NCBI GenBank assembly: GCA_964006375.1
Contig: OZ023267.1
Coordinates: 13,183,846-13,247,845, forward strand
Direction: 5' to 3'
Source of the DNA: Tillus elongatus
Taxonomy: Eukaryota > Arthropoda > Insecta > Coleoptera > Cleridae
Length of the DNA: 64,000 nt
The notes beneath the pieces are model-generated. The model had not been told where the DNA came from and made no database searches. It saw nothing but the letters and a program-made list of their open reading frames with translations. Each line of letters starts with the position of its first letter. The stretch's first letter is position 1. Shown in pieces: positions 50,392 through 63,249 of this stretch. The translations under genes and the position numbers were made by a program.

Positions 50392-53300
50392 AGAACTTGG
50401 CGCCTTCGGAACTGAAGAAGCTGCGCAATAAGCAGAGGAAGGCCCGTAGGAAGGCAGAGCAGGAGAGTGCCCAAGCGCGGGAGGCACAAGTCAAGCGAGA
50501 TCAGCACCATAAATCTCGACAACAAGGTGATGTCGAGGCAGATGCCCCTCAACTCGACGAACTGATACCAGACAAACTGGCCAGGGTAAGATTGCCTAAC
50601 TTTAGTTTTCTGATGCTGACCATGGTTTTTGTCAGTGTCAAAATAACTCAGGCTATATAAAGCCATGATGAAGGCCAGTTTACAGGCGGCAAAACGTTCC
50701 GTTGAGAACGGTAAAAGAACTGAGACTTGGTCATATATGGGACTTCTGGCCATTTATAAAATAAGTTTCAGTATAACCCAGCGTCCTTAAATTTATCTGG
50801 TATTTAATCAGCATATTTCTTAGTTTATTGTCTTATACAAGTTTTTTTTATTTTTTATTTCGACAACACACCACGAGGGCTTACAGCCTAAATACTATCG
50901 TACCGTGGGTGTCGACAAGGAGGAAAGAGGCAACTTGTTAATTCTGGACTTGAAGATTTGGAGGTTCGGACGAGAAGGAAAAACATGTGCCGGCAAAGAA
51001 TTCCATAACTTGGAAGTCCTCGGGACAAAAGAGCGGGCATAACAAGATGTTCTATGTCTGGAGACCTGGACAGTAAAAGGGTGCATTCGCTCTGTTTCCC
51101 TGGTAGATCTGTTGGGGGCAGCAGGTGGAGGAACTATGGAAGAAAGCTCCTCTGAGCAGTGCCCGTGCAGATATCTATAAAAGAGAGAGAGAGGTCACCA
51201 ACGGCACGTCGGTGGGCAAGGGATGGCAGCCTTTGGGTGAGTGTAGGGTCACCAATGAGACGTATAGCTCTCTTCTGAATGTAGTCCAGGATAGCGAGTG
51301 TAGAAGCGGCAGCGGCACCCCAGATGTGGGAGCAGTATTCGAGGTTTGGCCTTATTTGTGAAGTATATATGGTATAGAGATTACTGGTGAAAAGTATTTG
51401 CGAGCCCGGAAGAGGAAACCAAATTTCATAGCAGCCGATTCTGCAATTGAAGTGACATGTTGGTGCCAATTGAGACATCGATCCACAGAGATGCCAACAA
51501 GTGAAAAAGTCTCATTATTTTGGATAACTTGGTTGTTCATTGTGATGGGTCTAGGGCTGTTGTATCTCTTATGAGTAAGATAGCAAGACTGAGTTTTGGT
51601 GGGGTTGAATTGTACAAGATTTCTACTTCCCCAGTCTAATATTCTTTGGAGATCCACGGAGACAGAATCCTTCATGAGTTTGCGATCCTCATCTAGTTGG
51701 GCTAAAGAGACAGGCTTAGGATATTGTATATTTGTGTGGAGGGTGCTGTCGTCCGCGTACCTGTGAACTGGGTTGGATGTGCTAGAGAGGAGGTCATTGA
51801 TGTTGAGAAGAAACAAAGTAGGGGCTAAGGCTGAACCTTGAGGAACTCCTGCATTAATTGGATATAGTTTAGAGGAATGGCCATCCACGACAACAGAAAT
51901 GCTCCGGTTGGAGAGGAAATTTGCTGTCCAGGTACAGAGTTTTGGTGGTAGGCCATAGGCCGGAAGGTTATTAAGCAGCGCTGCGTGCCAGACCTGGTCG
52001 AATGCTTTGGATATATCTAGAGCGACAATCTGGGATTCACTGTGTAGTTCCATAGACTTGTACCAAGAATGGGTGACAAAGGAAAGGAGGTCGGCAGTTG
52101 ATCTGCGCTGACGGAATCCATACTGCCTATCGTGAATTAGACTGTGTTTTTCAAGAAATTTTAGTAATTCGGTGTTTATATACTTTTCCATCACTTTAGA
52201 GACGACTGAAAGGAGAGAAATAGGCCTGTAGTTGCTAGGAAGCGCTTTGGATCCTTTCTTGGGGACGGGTTGTACTCGAGCAGTTTTCCAGTTGCTAGGG
52301 AATATGCCTCTATTGTAGGATGTCTGAAACAGACGAGTCAGGACAGGAGCAAGTTCTGGTGCGCATTTTTTGAGAACAATTGCTGGGATATCGTCAAGGC
52401 CAGAGGCTTTCTTGGTATTAAGAGAAGAGAGCATCTTTCGTACCTTTTTAGTTTTGAAAATGATATCTGTCATTTTGTGCGCGACATTGGGGACTGTTGG
52501 TGGTTGAACATTTGGAGGTGGGTTGAGAGTAGAATTGGCGGCGAATAACGAGGCAAAAAGTTCAGCCTTGCCCAGGGCGGTAGAAACAATTTCGTCCCCT
52601 GAGACAAGAGGTGGGTACGTGCTCTTGCAGAAATTATTCCCAATAGATTTAGCAAGAGTCCAGAAGGGTTTGCTGCCGTTGGAACTTAAGAGGACTTTGT
52701 TTTTGATGTGATTATTAAACGAGTTTTTTGCCTCAGAAAGAATGCTGACATAGCGGTTTCTTGCGTCGTTAAATGCTTGACGGTTTTGTTGACTGGGCTT
52801 GTGTAGAAGCGTTTTGTGAGCTTTAACCTTTTCAAGTCTGGCCTTGTCGCAGGATTTAGAGAACCAGGGCTTTTGTGTGGCTGAAAAGGTTTTCTGTGTA
52901 CGTGGAATAAATAAGTCCATGCCAGCTTGGATAATTTCGGTGACGTTTTGTGAGATATCAGAGGGGTCAGGATGAGAGAAGCAGACAGACGCCCATGGAA
53001 ATGAGGAAAAGTAATCCCGCATTTCGTCCCACTTTGCGGAGTTGTAGTGCCAAACGATACGTGGGTGTGATGATTGTGTGACCTCGGGTTGCATTGTGCA
53101 GGTAGCAGTGACCATGCCGTGGTCTGAATGACCAAGGGGGGCGGTGACTGATATCTTGTAGCAATCAGGTTTTGTAGTAACAAGGAGATCCAAGGGATTT
53201 GAGCTGTGTGTTGGGATGCGAGTAAAGTAAGTAGGTTGCTGAACTATATTGGCTAAAGAATTGCTGATTGCAAAGGCCTCCGCTGCTCTCCCTTGTGGAT

Positions 53301-56300
53301 CGGTTTTGGAAGATCCTAGCCATTCCTTATTATGAACATTGAAGTCACCAAGAATAGTGACCTCGGAGGAAGGATATTCAGAAATCAGATGGTCGATTTT
53401 TTCAGAAAGGTAGTCAAAGAGCTGGACGAAGTTGTTGTCAGAAGGTGACCGGTAAATGCAACAGATGAATTTAGTTGCAGCCCTGAGAGAGAGTTTTATC
53501 CATAGAATGTCTTTTCTTCCAGCTTCTAAATTGGGAAGTCTGGTGCAGGGTAGATTGCTACGGACGTATGCGCACACGCCTCCATGCAATCTAAAAGAGG
53601 TAAGGAGCTCATACCCCGGGAAATTAAGGTGATTAGTGGCTGTTTTGGCACTGATTTGGGTTTCGGTGAGAAAGAGGAGTTGGGGCCTATTAGCCTGGAG
53701 GAAATGGTGGACGGAGTTTAAGTTAGAATTTAGGCCACATATATTGGAGAAGGATATGTTAAATCTTGATGTTGGCGCCCCCTGTACACCCCTCTCCCGG
53801 AGATCCGAATGGAGGGGTATTTTACTTCCGGAATCTTTTGTACAAGGAGGAGCCATCATCATTTTAGTTTATAATGGAAACCGACTCATACACCAGAACC
53901 GGAAACGTCCGTTGGGACTTCACCGGCCCCTTGATGCATGGGGTGGTACCTCCTCGGGCGTGAAAAATATCCTCTACTATCACGTAAAGGAAAATTCCAC
54001 TACTACCTGCTAGATGCTGTATCCCCAGCCAGGGGCCCTTACAGGGTGCTACCGTCCGGGCCAGACGGATCCTGGTTTTTTAACGTGGTTGTTACTCCAC
54101 CCCCTCCTCCTTTTTCACCCGGGCTTGGGACAGGCGATGGCGGAGGTCCTCCGCGCGTGCGTGTGTGTGTGTGTTTGTGTGTGGGTGCGTGCATTCGAGC
54201 GTCCGTGTGTGTAGTTCATAGAGTTGCTTCATTTATTATATAATTTATGATTATAAAATTAAAAACTTAAACTTCTAGGTTGAGGACCCCTTAGAACAAG
54301 CAATCAAATTCTTACAACCACTTCAGACCTTAGCCATGGATAGAATATTAACACATCTTATGGCCTTTGAAGTATATTACCGAAAAAGTAAGTAAACAAG
54401 CAAATATTGTATATTTTTAGAATACAAACATTTGTTTCTGTTTTCAAGTTTATAGATTAAATAGATTTGTTTGTTCACTGGTGAGAAGGCTCACTAGTTT
54501 TTCTTGTAAAGTTTGTAGATCAAAACCTGTTCGTGGAATTGTAGACAAAAATTCTAACTAGCTCCAGGCTAATTTTTCTTTCTTTCCAGGAAAGCTGCTG
54601 TTGATGCTTCAATCACTGAAGCGTGCCCACAAAGTGGACGCAGAACACCCTCGGCTTCACACCTGCTTCATCAGGTTCCTGGAAATGATTCCAGAGTGTA
54701 GGAAAATCTGGGACCCTGCGGTAGAACAGGTTGTGAGTCAAGAGTGTGAAGCGCTATGCCACAACAAGAATCCTCTCGAGCTGAACAAACAGTTTTTGCA
54801 GAAACATTCTGACAGCCTGCAGCACGTTTTGGAGGGTGCAAGGATGATGTATCACCTTGATAACACCACACAACCAGCTGCCATTGGCCTTGTCACTGCG
54901 GTAGACAATAAATACAAGGATGTTAACATTAGTGTGAGTACCTCTATTTTGTAATCACTTAAAAAATCATCTTTTAATGCTCATTGGTGAAATAAAAGGA
55001 AATTAGTTCTAAGACGAGTTAGTTTCTGCTGCCTTCGCAATCCCATCTGGTGTACCTCAAGGGTAAAAGCCTAAAAACCCGAGTGTATTTAATTAATGGT
55101 TGTTCGAGATTGATATCTCGTGACAGATTTCAATTGGATCTAAATCCGGTCAATAGTGACGCCATAACCACCTCCCAAATCCTAACCTATTTGCACTTAT
55201 CTTTTAGATTTATTATTTTGTAAGATAAAGAACACACTGTTTGGTTTGAAGATGAAAAGACAATTAAATACTTACTCAGCTTTAATCTTGTTCTGACCAA
55301 AGTTCTAGATTTATGAGATCTTCGAGTCAAAACACCGGCACTACGTTAGTTAGTTAGTTTGAAGAGATCTAGATAACAGATATGAAGAATTTCCAGGTAT
55401 AGCACCACCAGAATTGAGAAAGGTTAAATGAGGAATTAATTATTCAATCAAAACAGATATTAAAAACACAAATATTTAAATTTATTGGCATAAATTAACA
55501 ATTTGAGTTATTTATATCAAGACTCCTGGTAAATCAAACATAAGTTGTACATTACAAAGAAACAAAATAAATATCAAAGGCAAAGTTAAAGGTTTTTCTA
55601 TTAAATCTACCAATGCTCTCAATTTTAATTTGTTAGGTAATTTCTAGTTAATTGCCCTCTTTTGTTTTCTTAAAAGTTTGTGGGAGAAACTCAGATATTG
55701 CAAAATTTAGTAATGGTTAACCATAATTTTAATCAAAGGTTATGAACTACTTTTTTAGTACTCTAAAACATATTTGAAGGTTTGAAAGGTTCGTGAGCAT
55801 AATGTTAATTAATTAAATATCGCACTAATATTCCTAATTTACATATTTGACAAAGAAAATACAAAATACATTTATATGTATATCGATCAATCTAATCTCA
55901 CTGACTAAGATTTTAATTTTGACTGACTTCAAATTTATGATTGCAATTTAATGAGAAATATAATGGAAGTAGGAAAGTTTCTGACTGCTTAAACTCTTAA
56001 AAATCACTCAAGAGGTTGAAAATGACTCACATGTAGTGCTCTCGCACTTCCAAAGGTTCACCAGCTGGTCTGGGCCTTCACCCGAGGCTCCACGGGTGTT
56101 AATTTTCCTACAGACGGAATGTAGAAGTTGCACAAGGTGGCATCGGCATTTAGCGCTTAACATAGGCGCTTAATTTCCCCAAGAGAGGAGTCAGTAACTG
56201 GTAGAAAACGCTTGTAGAGGTGGAGACAGGAAAAGAGTGTACGTGCAATGCACAATCAAGAGGTTAGGTAGGCAATGGGTTGAAACTTGAACTTGAAAAT

Positions 56301-58052
56301 AATTTGAAACTAGATGTAAATCGGAACAGCAAAACTGTATTTTACGGTCAATTCGAACACAAAGGTATGTTTGAACATATACAGAAAAATTGGACATAAA
56401 GGCAAGCTTGAAACTGAGACTGAAATTGAAAACTCGAAACCGTTTACTTGAATCTTGCAAGTACAACCAAGAACTGCCGTCAACAACTTGTCACTGCATT
56501 AAAAGTTTTATTAAAGACGCACTGTTCAATCCATTTTTTTTTTAAAGATGACAAACACTAAACCAAACTCAGATTATTTGCATTGCATGCCCTGCGGAAA
56601 TAACGTTTTACTTTCTTGCCTGATAGAAAACTCTCCTAAACTGAATTCGAGAGGTAGAGCAGTTCTTGCTCTAGTCGTGTCTGTCAACCGAGAGAGAGAC
56701 AGCTTTGCACGCGTTTAAGTAGGCCGCCCGGCTTGTGCTGCTGTCTTATCTATGATACTCTAAACTGTCAATCCCAACTATTAAACTTTCAATTAGTTCC
56801 CTGTTTAAAACTATTCTATTTATTCTTTGAACATAAATTCACTCTCCCTTAATTAGTTACAATTATCAAAAAATCTGAGGACTTTTAGGATTGATTATGG
56901 TTATGGTAGTTCTCAAATACAGCTACCATGTATGTCTGTTTATCTTGACAGGAAAAGAAAATTATATCTAAGACTCGCCCGTCGTTAAAATATTCATGTA
57001 GGAAAGAAAACCAATACCGACCTTGTAAGGGCACTCCAGTACACTATCACTTATAGGTTTCAATAAATATCGAGCGATAACGGTCAACACCGACTCTTCC
57101 CTGTAAATCTAATGACTCTTAACTCGTCAGCTTCGGATCACTGAGCACTACAGTAATTTCTATCTCTCTACCAGCACCGGCGTTTCTCGCGACCCTAGTC
57201 CCACTAAAATCTCCTCTGTGTTTTACTTGCCAAGAAACATGCATTTCCCGGTGCCTCATTTTTCTTCTTACTCGACAGAGTTAAAGTCCGAACTTCAACC
57301 TCGTGTGTCAGCACTCCGGTAGCAGTTTTCTTATCCAAGTACATTCGCAAGTCCTTCCTTCGGTTACCGACTTCGAAGCTTTGTAAGCGTATCAGATTTC
57401 ATTACATTCCGCATGTTTCATCAGCCGGTTATCAAAGTCTTTACCAGGTATTACCCTGAATTCGCTGACGCTACTCTGCTCTGTCCCTATTTTAAATTTG
57501 TTAGCGAGTAATTTAGTGTCACAATGATATACTTAATTTTAATTTCAAATCATCCGGAGAATCCGAATAATTTTAACGCAGCCAAATATTAAATTAGCGA
57601 TTTTCCTTCTGTGTATAGACTGTCTTGTAATTATAAATCCTAATCAAATGACAACATTACTTAGCGGTATCTAGGCACTATATAGACTGTCCCGCAATTA
57701 CAAATCTCAATTAAATGACAGTCCTATTTAGTGGTATCTATGTACTATAAAGACTGTCCCATAATTATAGCTGTTCCCTCTGACACTAGCCGAAATATTC
57801 AAGCAGGTATCCTGCTTACAGGATATTTGATGAAAATCACTAAAATGAACATTATGTTTATAGAATTGTACCAATGTTTTGGTGGCACTAAGAAGGGGTG
57901 ATTTTGGTGATTGCGAAGCGCAAGCTGAAGAATACAAGAACAAATGTCACGAGAAGTTCCCGTGTTCTGCAGCTTTCAAGGAACCATCTTCGGCGACATG
58001 GGAAAATAACTACGTCTTCCAATGGGACACAAGTTCGTCCAACAGGAAGTGA
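50392..58052 (+). CDS. Naa15: NatA auxiliary subunit NAA15, 3' exons (partial gene)
   Basis: Four exons join in frame: 50392-50585 (acceptor CAG, donor GTAAGA), 54279-54387 (acceptor CTAG, donor GTAAGT), 54590-54933 (CCAG, GTGAGT) and 57864-58052 (TTTATAG to a TGA at 58050-58052). The exon text follows NAA15: a basic helix [20 protein letters not shown], then [50 protein letters not shown] and [18 protein letters not shown], then [21 protein letters not shown] in the last exon. NAA15 anchors the catalytic NAA10 to the ribosome for N-terminal acetylation. The 5' exons lie outside the window or beyond the repeats. The junctions keep phases 0, 1 and 0. The C-terminal tail after KFPCSAAF differs from vertebrate NAA15. 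Confidence 0.9.
50862..54100 (-). mobile_element. Near full-length jockey-type LINE, antisense in a Naa15 intron
   Basis: It lies wholly in the intron between exons 50392-50585 and 54279-54387. The 3' end is at about 50862-50900 (ACACCACGAGGGCTTACAGCC) and the 5' end near 54100. Other copies are at 1-1044 and 18335-19880. Confidence 0.88.
50895..53862 (-). pseudogene. LINE ORF2: endonuclease and reverse transcriptase
   Basis: The main frame, 836 residues from 53862 to 51352, contains an EEP endonuclease ([48 protein letters not shown]) and RT ([62 protein letters not shown]). Two small frameshifts near 51370-51390 and 51090 displace the last approximately 170 residues into other frames (51134-51478 and 50895-51086). 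The endonuclease and RT are intact, so this copy is only slightly damaged. Confidence 0.9.
54934..57863 (+). other. Naa15 intron
   Basis: A 2.9-kb intron with donor GTGAGT at 54934 and acceptor TTTATAG at 57863. No ORF or transposon remnant is recognised apart from the 67-bp tandem units near its end. Confidence 0.75.
57612..57775 (+). repeat. 67-bp tandem units before the last Naa15 exon
   Basis: The word GACTGTC recurs at 57618, 57685 and 57752 within similar units (TATAGACTGTCCCGCAATTA and variants). Confidence 0.8.
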
Positions 58053-58668
58053 TGTCAGCAGTCTTATTGCTCAGCGGGCTAGCAGACGGTAGGACGAGAT
58101 TATACACACCGGTCTCCTCTTCTCATGGACTTCGGAATAAAGTGTGTGCGCGGTGAACTTAGTCTGCACAACCGGTGAAGTGTTTTTTTAACATTATTAC
58201 TATTAATATTATTATTTGTTACTTTGTGGTATGTAACGTACCTCAAGACTTTCTATCAAATGATAAATTCAGTCGTGGCGGTATATTCTTGCACGGAAGA
58301 CAAAAACAGGCGAGTTTTATTATTTTATTTATTTATTTTTAAATATTTAGCTGAGTTGTTTGAATCATGTAGCGAGCTGCTTAAAACAGCAGTTGATGAT
58401 TTGAATTTATCTAAATTTCGTATCATGTTCTGATGATTTAGTTTTTTGGATCTGTGACGAATTTTCTTTGTATACAATTAAATTTAAAAAATATTCGTTT
58501 TAATTTTGGTATCTCGCCTGATGTAGTAAAATATAAATTATAAGTTTCTAAACTTTGTAACAGTACCTACTGTAAGATAAAAGAAAATGTATAAAAAACA
58601 ATTAAATTTTTTTGTTATTTATTTTGTTACGATTCCGTGTATGATTGCTTTTTACTTGTATAATGTAT

Positions 58669-58674
58669 AATAAA
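58669..58674 (+). terminator. Putative Naa15 polyadenylation signal
   Basis: AATAAA about 620 bp after the stop codon, in an AT-rich 3' UTR. Confidence 0.45.
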
Positions 58675-58699
58675 TTATTTCCTATGTAAATTTTTTAAT

Positions 58700-60095
58700 G
58701 GGTGATTTTTATGTTGATGTTTAGATATAACTTTTAAATTTCTGCCTTTATTTTTCAGTTTTTTAAAATGTAAATTATGGATGTTTAATTTTTTTCAATT
58801 TTTCTACAGTGAGTATGTGAAATATACTCACCAGTGGTGATAAAAAGACTTTTAGGAAGCAAGCAGTTTGTACTTTTTAATTGTTGGTTTTTTACTCGTG
58901 TGTTCTGAATCATTAGAAGATTTATTTTGTTTTAACTATATGAAATAAGTTGTTGCTGTATAAAACGAAGAGCTAGTAGCAATCTCAATAGGTAAAGAGT
59001 TTCAAGATGAAAATTTCAAATTTTTTTTTCTAAACCGGTTTTAGGTTAATAAAATCAACATTCGGTGTTGTGTCCTGGTATTGTTGATCTTCACCCTCAA
59101 TCTCCCCGAGTCCACCCTTAGTCGGCATACCTTCCCCTGCCCTCCACAGCAACTAGAGGTGCAGTGATGACAATTGGCAAACCTGTAACAGTTGGTAACA
59201 AACCAACAGTTAGATCCCTGTGACAGGTGTCAGCAAGCGAAGCAGCGACAAGAGAGCCCAGACTCGATCACTTCGATATCATCCAGCGTCCAGTCAGGTC
59301 ATTCAAGACAGGCTGAACCGTGAGCGGTAGTCAAGACACAGCATAATACCTGGTCATGCTGTGGTCACCTCCCAGTTAACTGTGTGGCCGTTCCAGCGGT
59401 CAGGGAGCATCACAGGAAGATCGCCTGACCCGCGGCACGTAGTCAAGACCCACGGTTGTCTCCATTGACACGTGGACAGGTCAGTGAGCCTCATTGTGCG
59501 AGAACCAATCTTCTGATGAGCGACTGATCCATGTTAGTAGAAATTCAGTCAATCACGGCAGCAACACACCGCATGCTTCACAGTCGTTACCTGGACACAT
59601 GAATCACCTTGGCCCTTTGGACGAAGCCCCAGGTATCAGCAGGTATCAGCGACACCACCACCTGTTGACCACGGTGAGCACCCAGCTCCAATTTTCCAAT
59701 TGTAAGTCCCCTTTTTCATTGTACCCTTATTAGTTCACAACATTCATCTCTGTATTTCACCTTGTAACTTTGTAGTATTAAATTATTACCTTTATCACAT
59801 GTATTTATAATAAATCTGCCCTCAAAACAATTCTTCTGGTCCTTCACAGAGTCTTAAACGGGTAATTAGAACCACGATGCTGGTCTCTATAAATTAGTAA
59901 TGTGAATGCGCGCATTTTATTTTAATTCAAACACTGAAGTATTTTGCGGCATTACATTTAATCCATCTGAACCGTACATTCGCTCTTCATTAGTTTTGTA
60001 CCAAAATTTCCCAGTCTGACTAAGAAAGAAGCAACATAGACTTACAGTTATTTTTTCTTCTTCAATATATATACACCCCCCTCCCCCCCCCAACA
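58700..60095. other. Non-coding interval with a GC-richer block
   Basis: 59060-59700 is richer in GC than its surroundings, with words such as TCAAGACAC and TCAGGTCATTCAAGACAGG repeating loosely. It could be an old transposon, but I cannot identify ends. Confidence 0.35.
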
Positions 60096-60099
60096 TCAA

Positions 60100-61520
60100 T
60101 GCACTTATTGCATCAACAATTCAATAGCCCTAACAAAAAATATTCTTTCGGTTTGTCCTCAAAATGTGCCCAAACTGTAGCTTTCACCTGTTCGTTGTCA
60201 CTGAAATGGCGCCTGCGAAGGCCGTTTTCAAATTTCCAAACAGGTCGTAGTCACTGGGGGATGATATCTGGACTACACGGAGCGTGATCAATTTGTTCGA
60301 AACTGCACTCACGAATTGCGGCTTGTGTGATTCAAGCAGTGTACATGGGTGCATTCTCATGGAGCAAACATGCCTCTGGTCAGTTACCCACGTCCTAAAT
60401 ATTTTGTTGCAATTTTATGCAGGAATTTTGCATAATGTGCCCCATTCACTGTGGTGTTGCGTTCTATAAAGACTATGGGAAAATTACCCTCACAATCACA
60501 AGAAATCTTAGCCATCACTTTTTTCTGTCGACTGACAGACTTTGAACTTTCTTGGCAGTGCTTCTCCTTTTTGCCTTTATTCCATCGACTCTCTTTTGCA
60601 CAAAGGATACTATTAGAGAACCATTGTTTCATCCCCTGTGACAACCATCTTCAACACATCCACAGGGTTTTCTCCATAGAGGTTCAAAAAGGATTGGGTA
60701 TATTCAACACGACACTGCACTACCTTAATGTTCCTGGAGGATTCAGCAAGTGCTTGTATCTGAAAGGCCCGATATCTTAGATAATTCTTTCACTTCCAAG
60801 CTTCGATCACTTATACGAGATACTCAACTAGGGCAATCTTGTTGTCTGTCACCACTTCCATCATCTTTCCGGTTCTTGTGTCATGTTCCAATGATTCCTG
60901 CCCCATTCGAAACTGTTTTGACCAATCTTTTACTACAGAATACGACAAAGAATTTGCCCCGTACACCCCATTCAGCTGATCTTTGATGCTTTGAGGTAGA
61001 CGACCTTCTTGAGTAAAGAATTTAATAACGGTGTAATTCCAGCAGTGTACATGGGTGCATTCTCATGGAGCAAACATGCCTCTGGTCAGTTACCCACATC
61101 CTAAATATTTTGTTGCAATTTTATGCAGGAATTTTGCATAATGTGCCCCATTCACTGTGGTGTTGCGTTCTATAAAGTCTATGGGAAAATACCCCCACAA
61201 TCCCAAAAAATCTTAGCCATCACTTTTTCTGTCGACTGACAGAACTTTCTTGTCAGTGCTTCTCCTTTTTGCCTTCATTCCATCGACTCTCTTTTGCACA
61301 AAGGATACTAGTAGAGAACCATCGTTTCATCCCCTGTGACAACCATCTTCAATACGTCCACAGGGTTTTCTCCATAGAGGTCCAAAAAGGATTGGGCACA
61401 TTAAACATGACACTGAACTGCTGTAAGATGTTTGGGGACCCACCTTGCATTACCTTAATTAATGTTCATGGAGGATTCGGCAAGCGCTTGTATCTGAAAG
61501 CCCAATATCTTAGATAATTC
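60100..61520 (-). pseudogene. Mariner-like transposase pseudogene with tandem duplication
   Basis: The - strand reads mariner-like blocks: VMAKISCDCEGNFPIVFIER with VNGAHYAKFL (about 60520-60410), an ENAPVH-like second catalytic box (about 60350) and a degraded SPDxxPSDYDLF box (about 60260-60230). 60330-60790 is repeated at about 61035-61510, offset near 704 bp, with small deletions. Many stops and frameshifts are present. Confidence 0.75.
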
Positions 61521-61544
61521 TTTCACTTTCAAGGTCTGATAGAC

Positions 61545-62636
61545 GAACCCGGAGGAGACCTGAGATCCTTAGGGATGGATTACAACTAGAGATGGAGGCC
61601 TGTGAGCTTCGAAACGGGCTAACGACCTCACTTGGATGCTGCTCGGATGCGGGAATTCATGATATTGCCTCAAGTCAAACACTGACTGATGTCTGGTGCA
61701 GACGAACTCAGAGAGAGGTTATCTCTCTTTGAGCTTTGAAACAGGTAAGCGACTTCGCTCAGATGCCAGTAGATCTGTCAAACAAAGTTTCACCTCACAA
61801 ATATAGTCTCCTGCAGGGAGCTCGATTTTTTGGCTGAAATTCAAGCAAACATTGGTGGTTATCGGATCTAGACAAACTCTGAGCAAAGCTGAGATTTTTT
61901 GGGGTGGATTACACCTGGAGATTTAGGCCTACACTGTGAGGTTCGAAACGGGCTAACGACCCTGCCTGGATGCTACTCGACGGCGGGACTTCATGATACC
62001 GCCTTGAGGCAATGAAATATTGGCAGGGGTCTGGTACAGGTGAGTCTAGAGGGAGGCGGATATCCCTGGGGAGTGATATGCACCCAGATTTTGACGCATC
62101 TGCTGTGGGCTCATTAATGGACAATTGGCCTGGCTTGGTTGTTACTCGGGACCGGATCGGATTCCAGATGATACCGCCCTGGGTTGAGTGTTTCCGGGTG
62201 TCGTGTGTCCAGAGGACCCGGAGGGGGCTGTGATCTCTGAGTGGTATACACCTGGACCTCGGGGCCCCCACTGTGTGCTACGAAATGGACGGACGGCCTG
62301 GCTTGGGTGATGCTCGAGAGCGAGATTTGATGGGATGTTGCCTTGAGTCTAGCACTGTTGGGTGTCGGGTTTAGACGAGCCTGGGGGGGAGCCGAGACCT
62401 CTAGCGGTGGATTACAACTAGTGATTGAATGCGAGACTTCATGATACGGCCTGAAGGCAAACACAGATGTCTGGTCCAGACGAACTCGAAGGGAGGTTAT
62501 CTTTGTTTGAGCTTCGAAACGGGCGAGCGACATCACTCAGATGGCAGTACACCTGCCAAACAAAGTTTCACCCTCCAGAAAAGATCAACTCCCGCAGCCT
62601 GCTGGAATTGATGGGTGAAATTTAAATAATTAGATG
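61545..62636. repeat. Degenerate minisatellite, about 170-bp period
   Basis: The phrase TTCGAAACGGGCTAACGAC and close variants recur at about 61607, 61733, 61940, 62278 and 62512, with related phrases GACTTCATGATACCGCC and GGATTACAACTAG between them. Spacing varies from 126 to 234 bp, so units have gained and lost pieces. Confidence 0.75.
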
Positions 62637-62710
62637 TGAGCCACAATAGACCTAAGCTTGCGGTGGGGGGACTGAAATAGCCCACTCGCAATAAATATAA
62701 TCTAGTCTAA
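62637..62710 (+). repeat. R1-like LINE 3' end fragment
   Basis: GTGAGCCACAATAGACCTAA and the following text match the 3' end of the LINE 29428-31173. It follows the minisatellite directly. Confidence 0.75.
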
Positions 62711-63249
62711 TCTGCAATCAATACCTCATGAAGATTTGAGCTTTGAAGCCGGATCTGTTTTGGACAATCTTGTACCTATTTTGTTTTATTTATGCGAATA
62801 CAATAGAGTTTTGTTCTTCCGAGTTAAAGCGTCTTAATAACAGCTCGGATGATCGAAAACTCTAATGATGCACATTAAAAGTGAACCAAGCTTCGTTTTG
62901 GTACATGTACAATTGGAAATTTTCATGGTAAACTACTCTAGACCTCCAACCCTCCTAGCTCTTTGTTTCTGTTAGTTGCTAGTCGATGAACTGAATAACA
63001 CTGAAAATGTGAAGTCACCTTTTCAAATTTACATATTTTTGTTCCATAGACAAAGGGCAACCACATAAGCTCTTTATTTAAGATACCAAGTGACTGAATG
63101 GTCAAATGCTTGCTTCTAATGAACTTAGCTTTGAATCCTGTTGTGGGCAAATTGATTTCTTCTCCATAACGATGTGAATGTGAAACCGGTTGTACACTTT
63201 TACAGTCATATTTAAAGAACAGAGTGCAGCTGGTTAGCTGGCAAAATAC
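62711..63249. other. Non-coding interval
   Basis: Nothing supported; the ORF at 62938-63387 (-) overlaps the + strand RT remnant. Confidence 0.4.

Noticed and set aside
50397..50660. Stand-alone 87-residue gene
   Set aside because: The ORF reads through the donor site at 50586 into the intron; only 50392-50585 is exon.
57898..58092. Separate 64-residue gene
   Set aside because: It is an off-frame shadow of the last Naa15 exon, which fits NAA15 in the other frame with splice phases preserved.
62114..62536. 140-residue - strand ORF
   Set aside because: Lies entirely in degenerate tandem repeats and has no recognisable domain.
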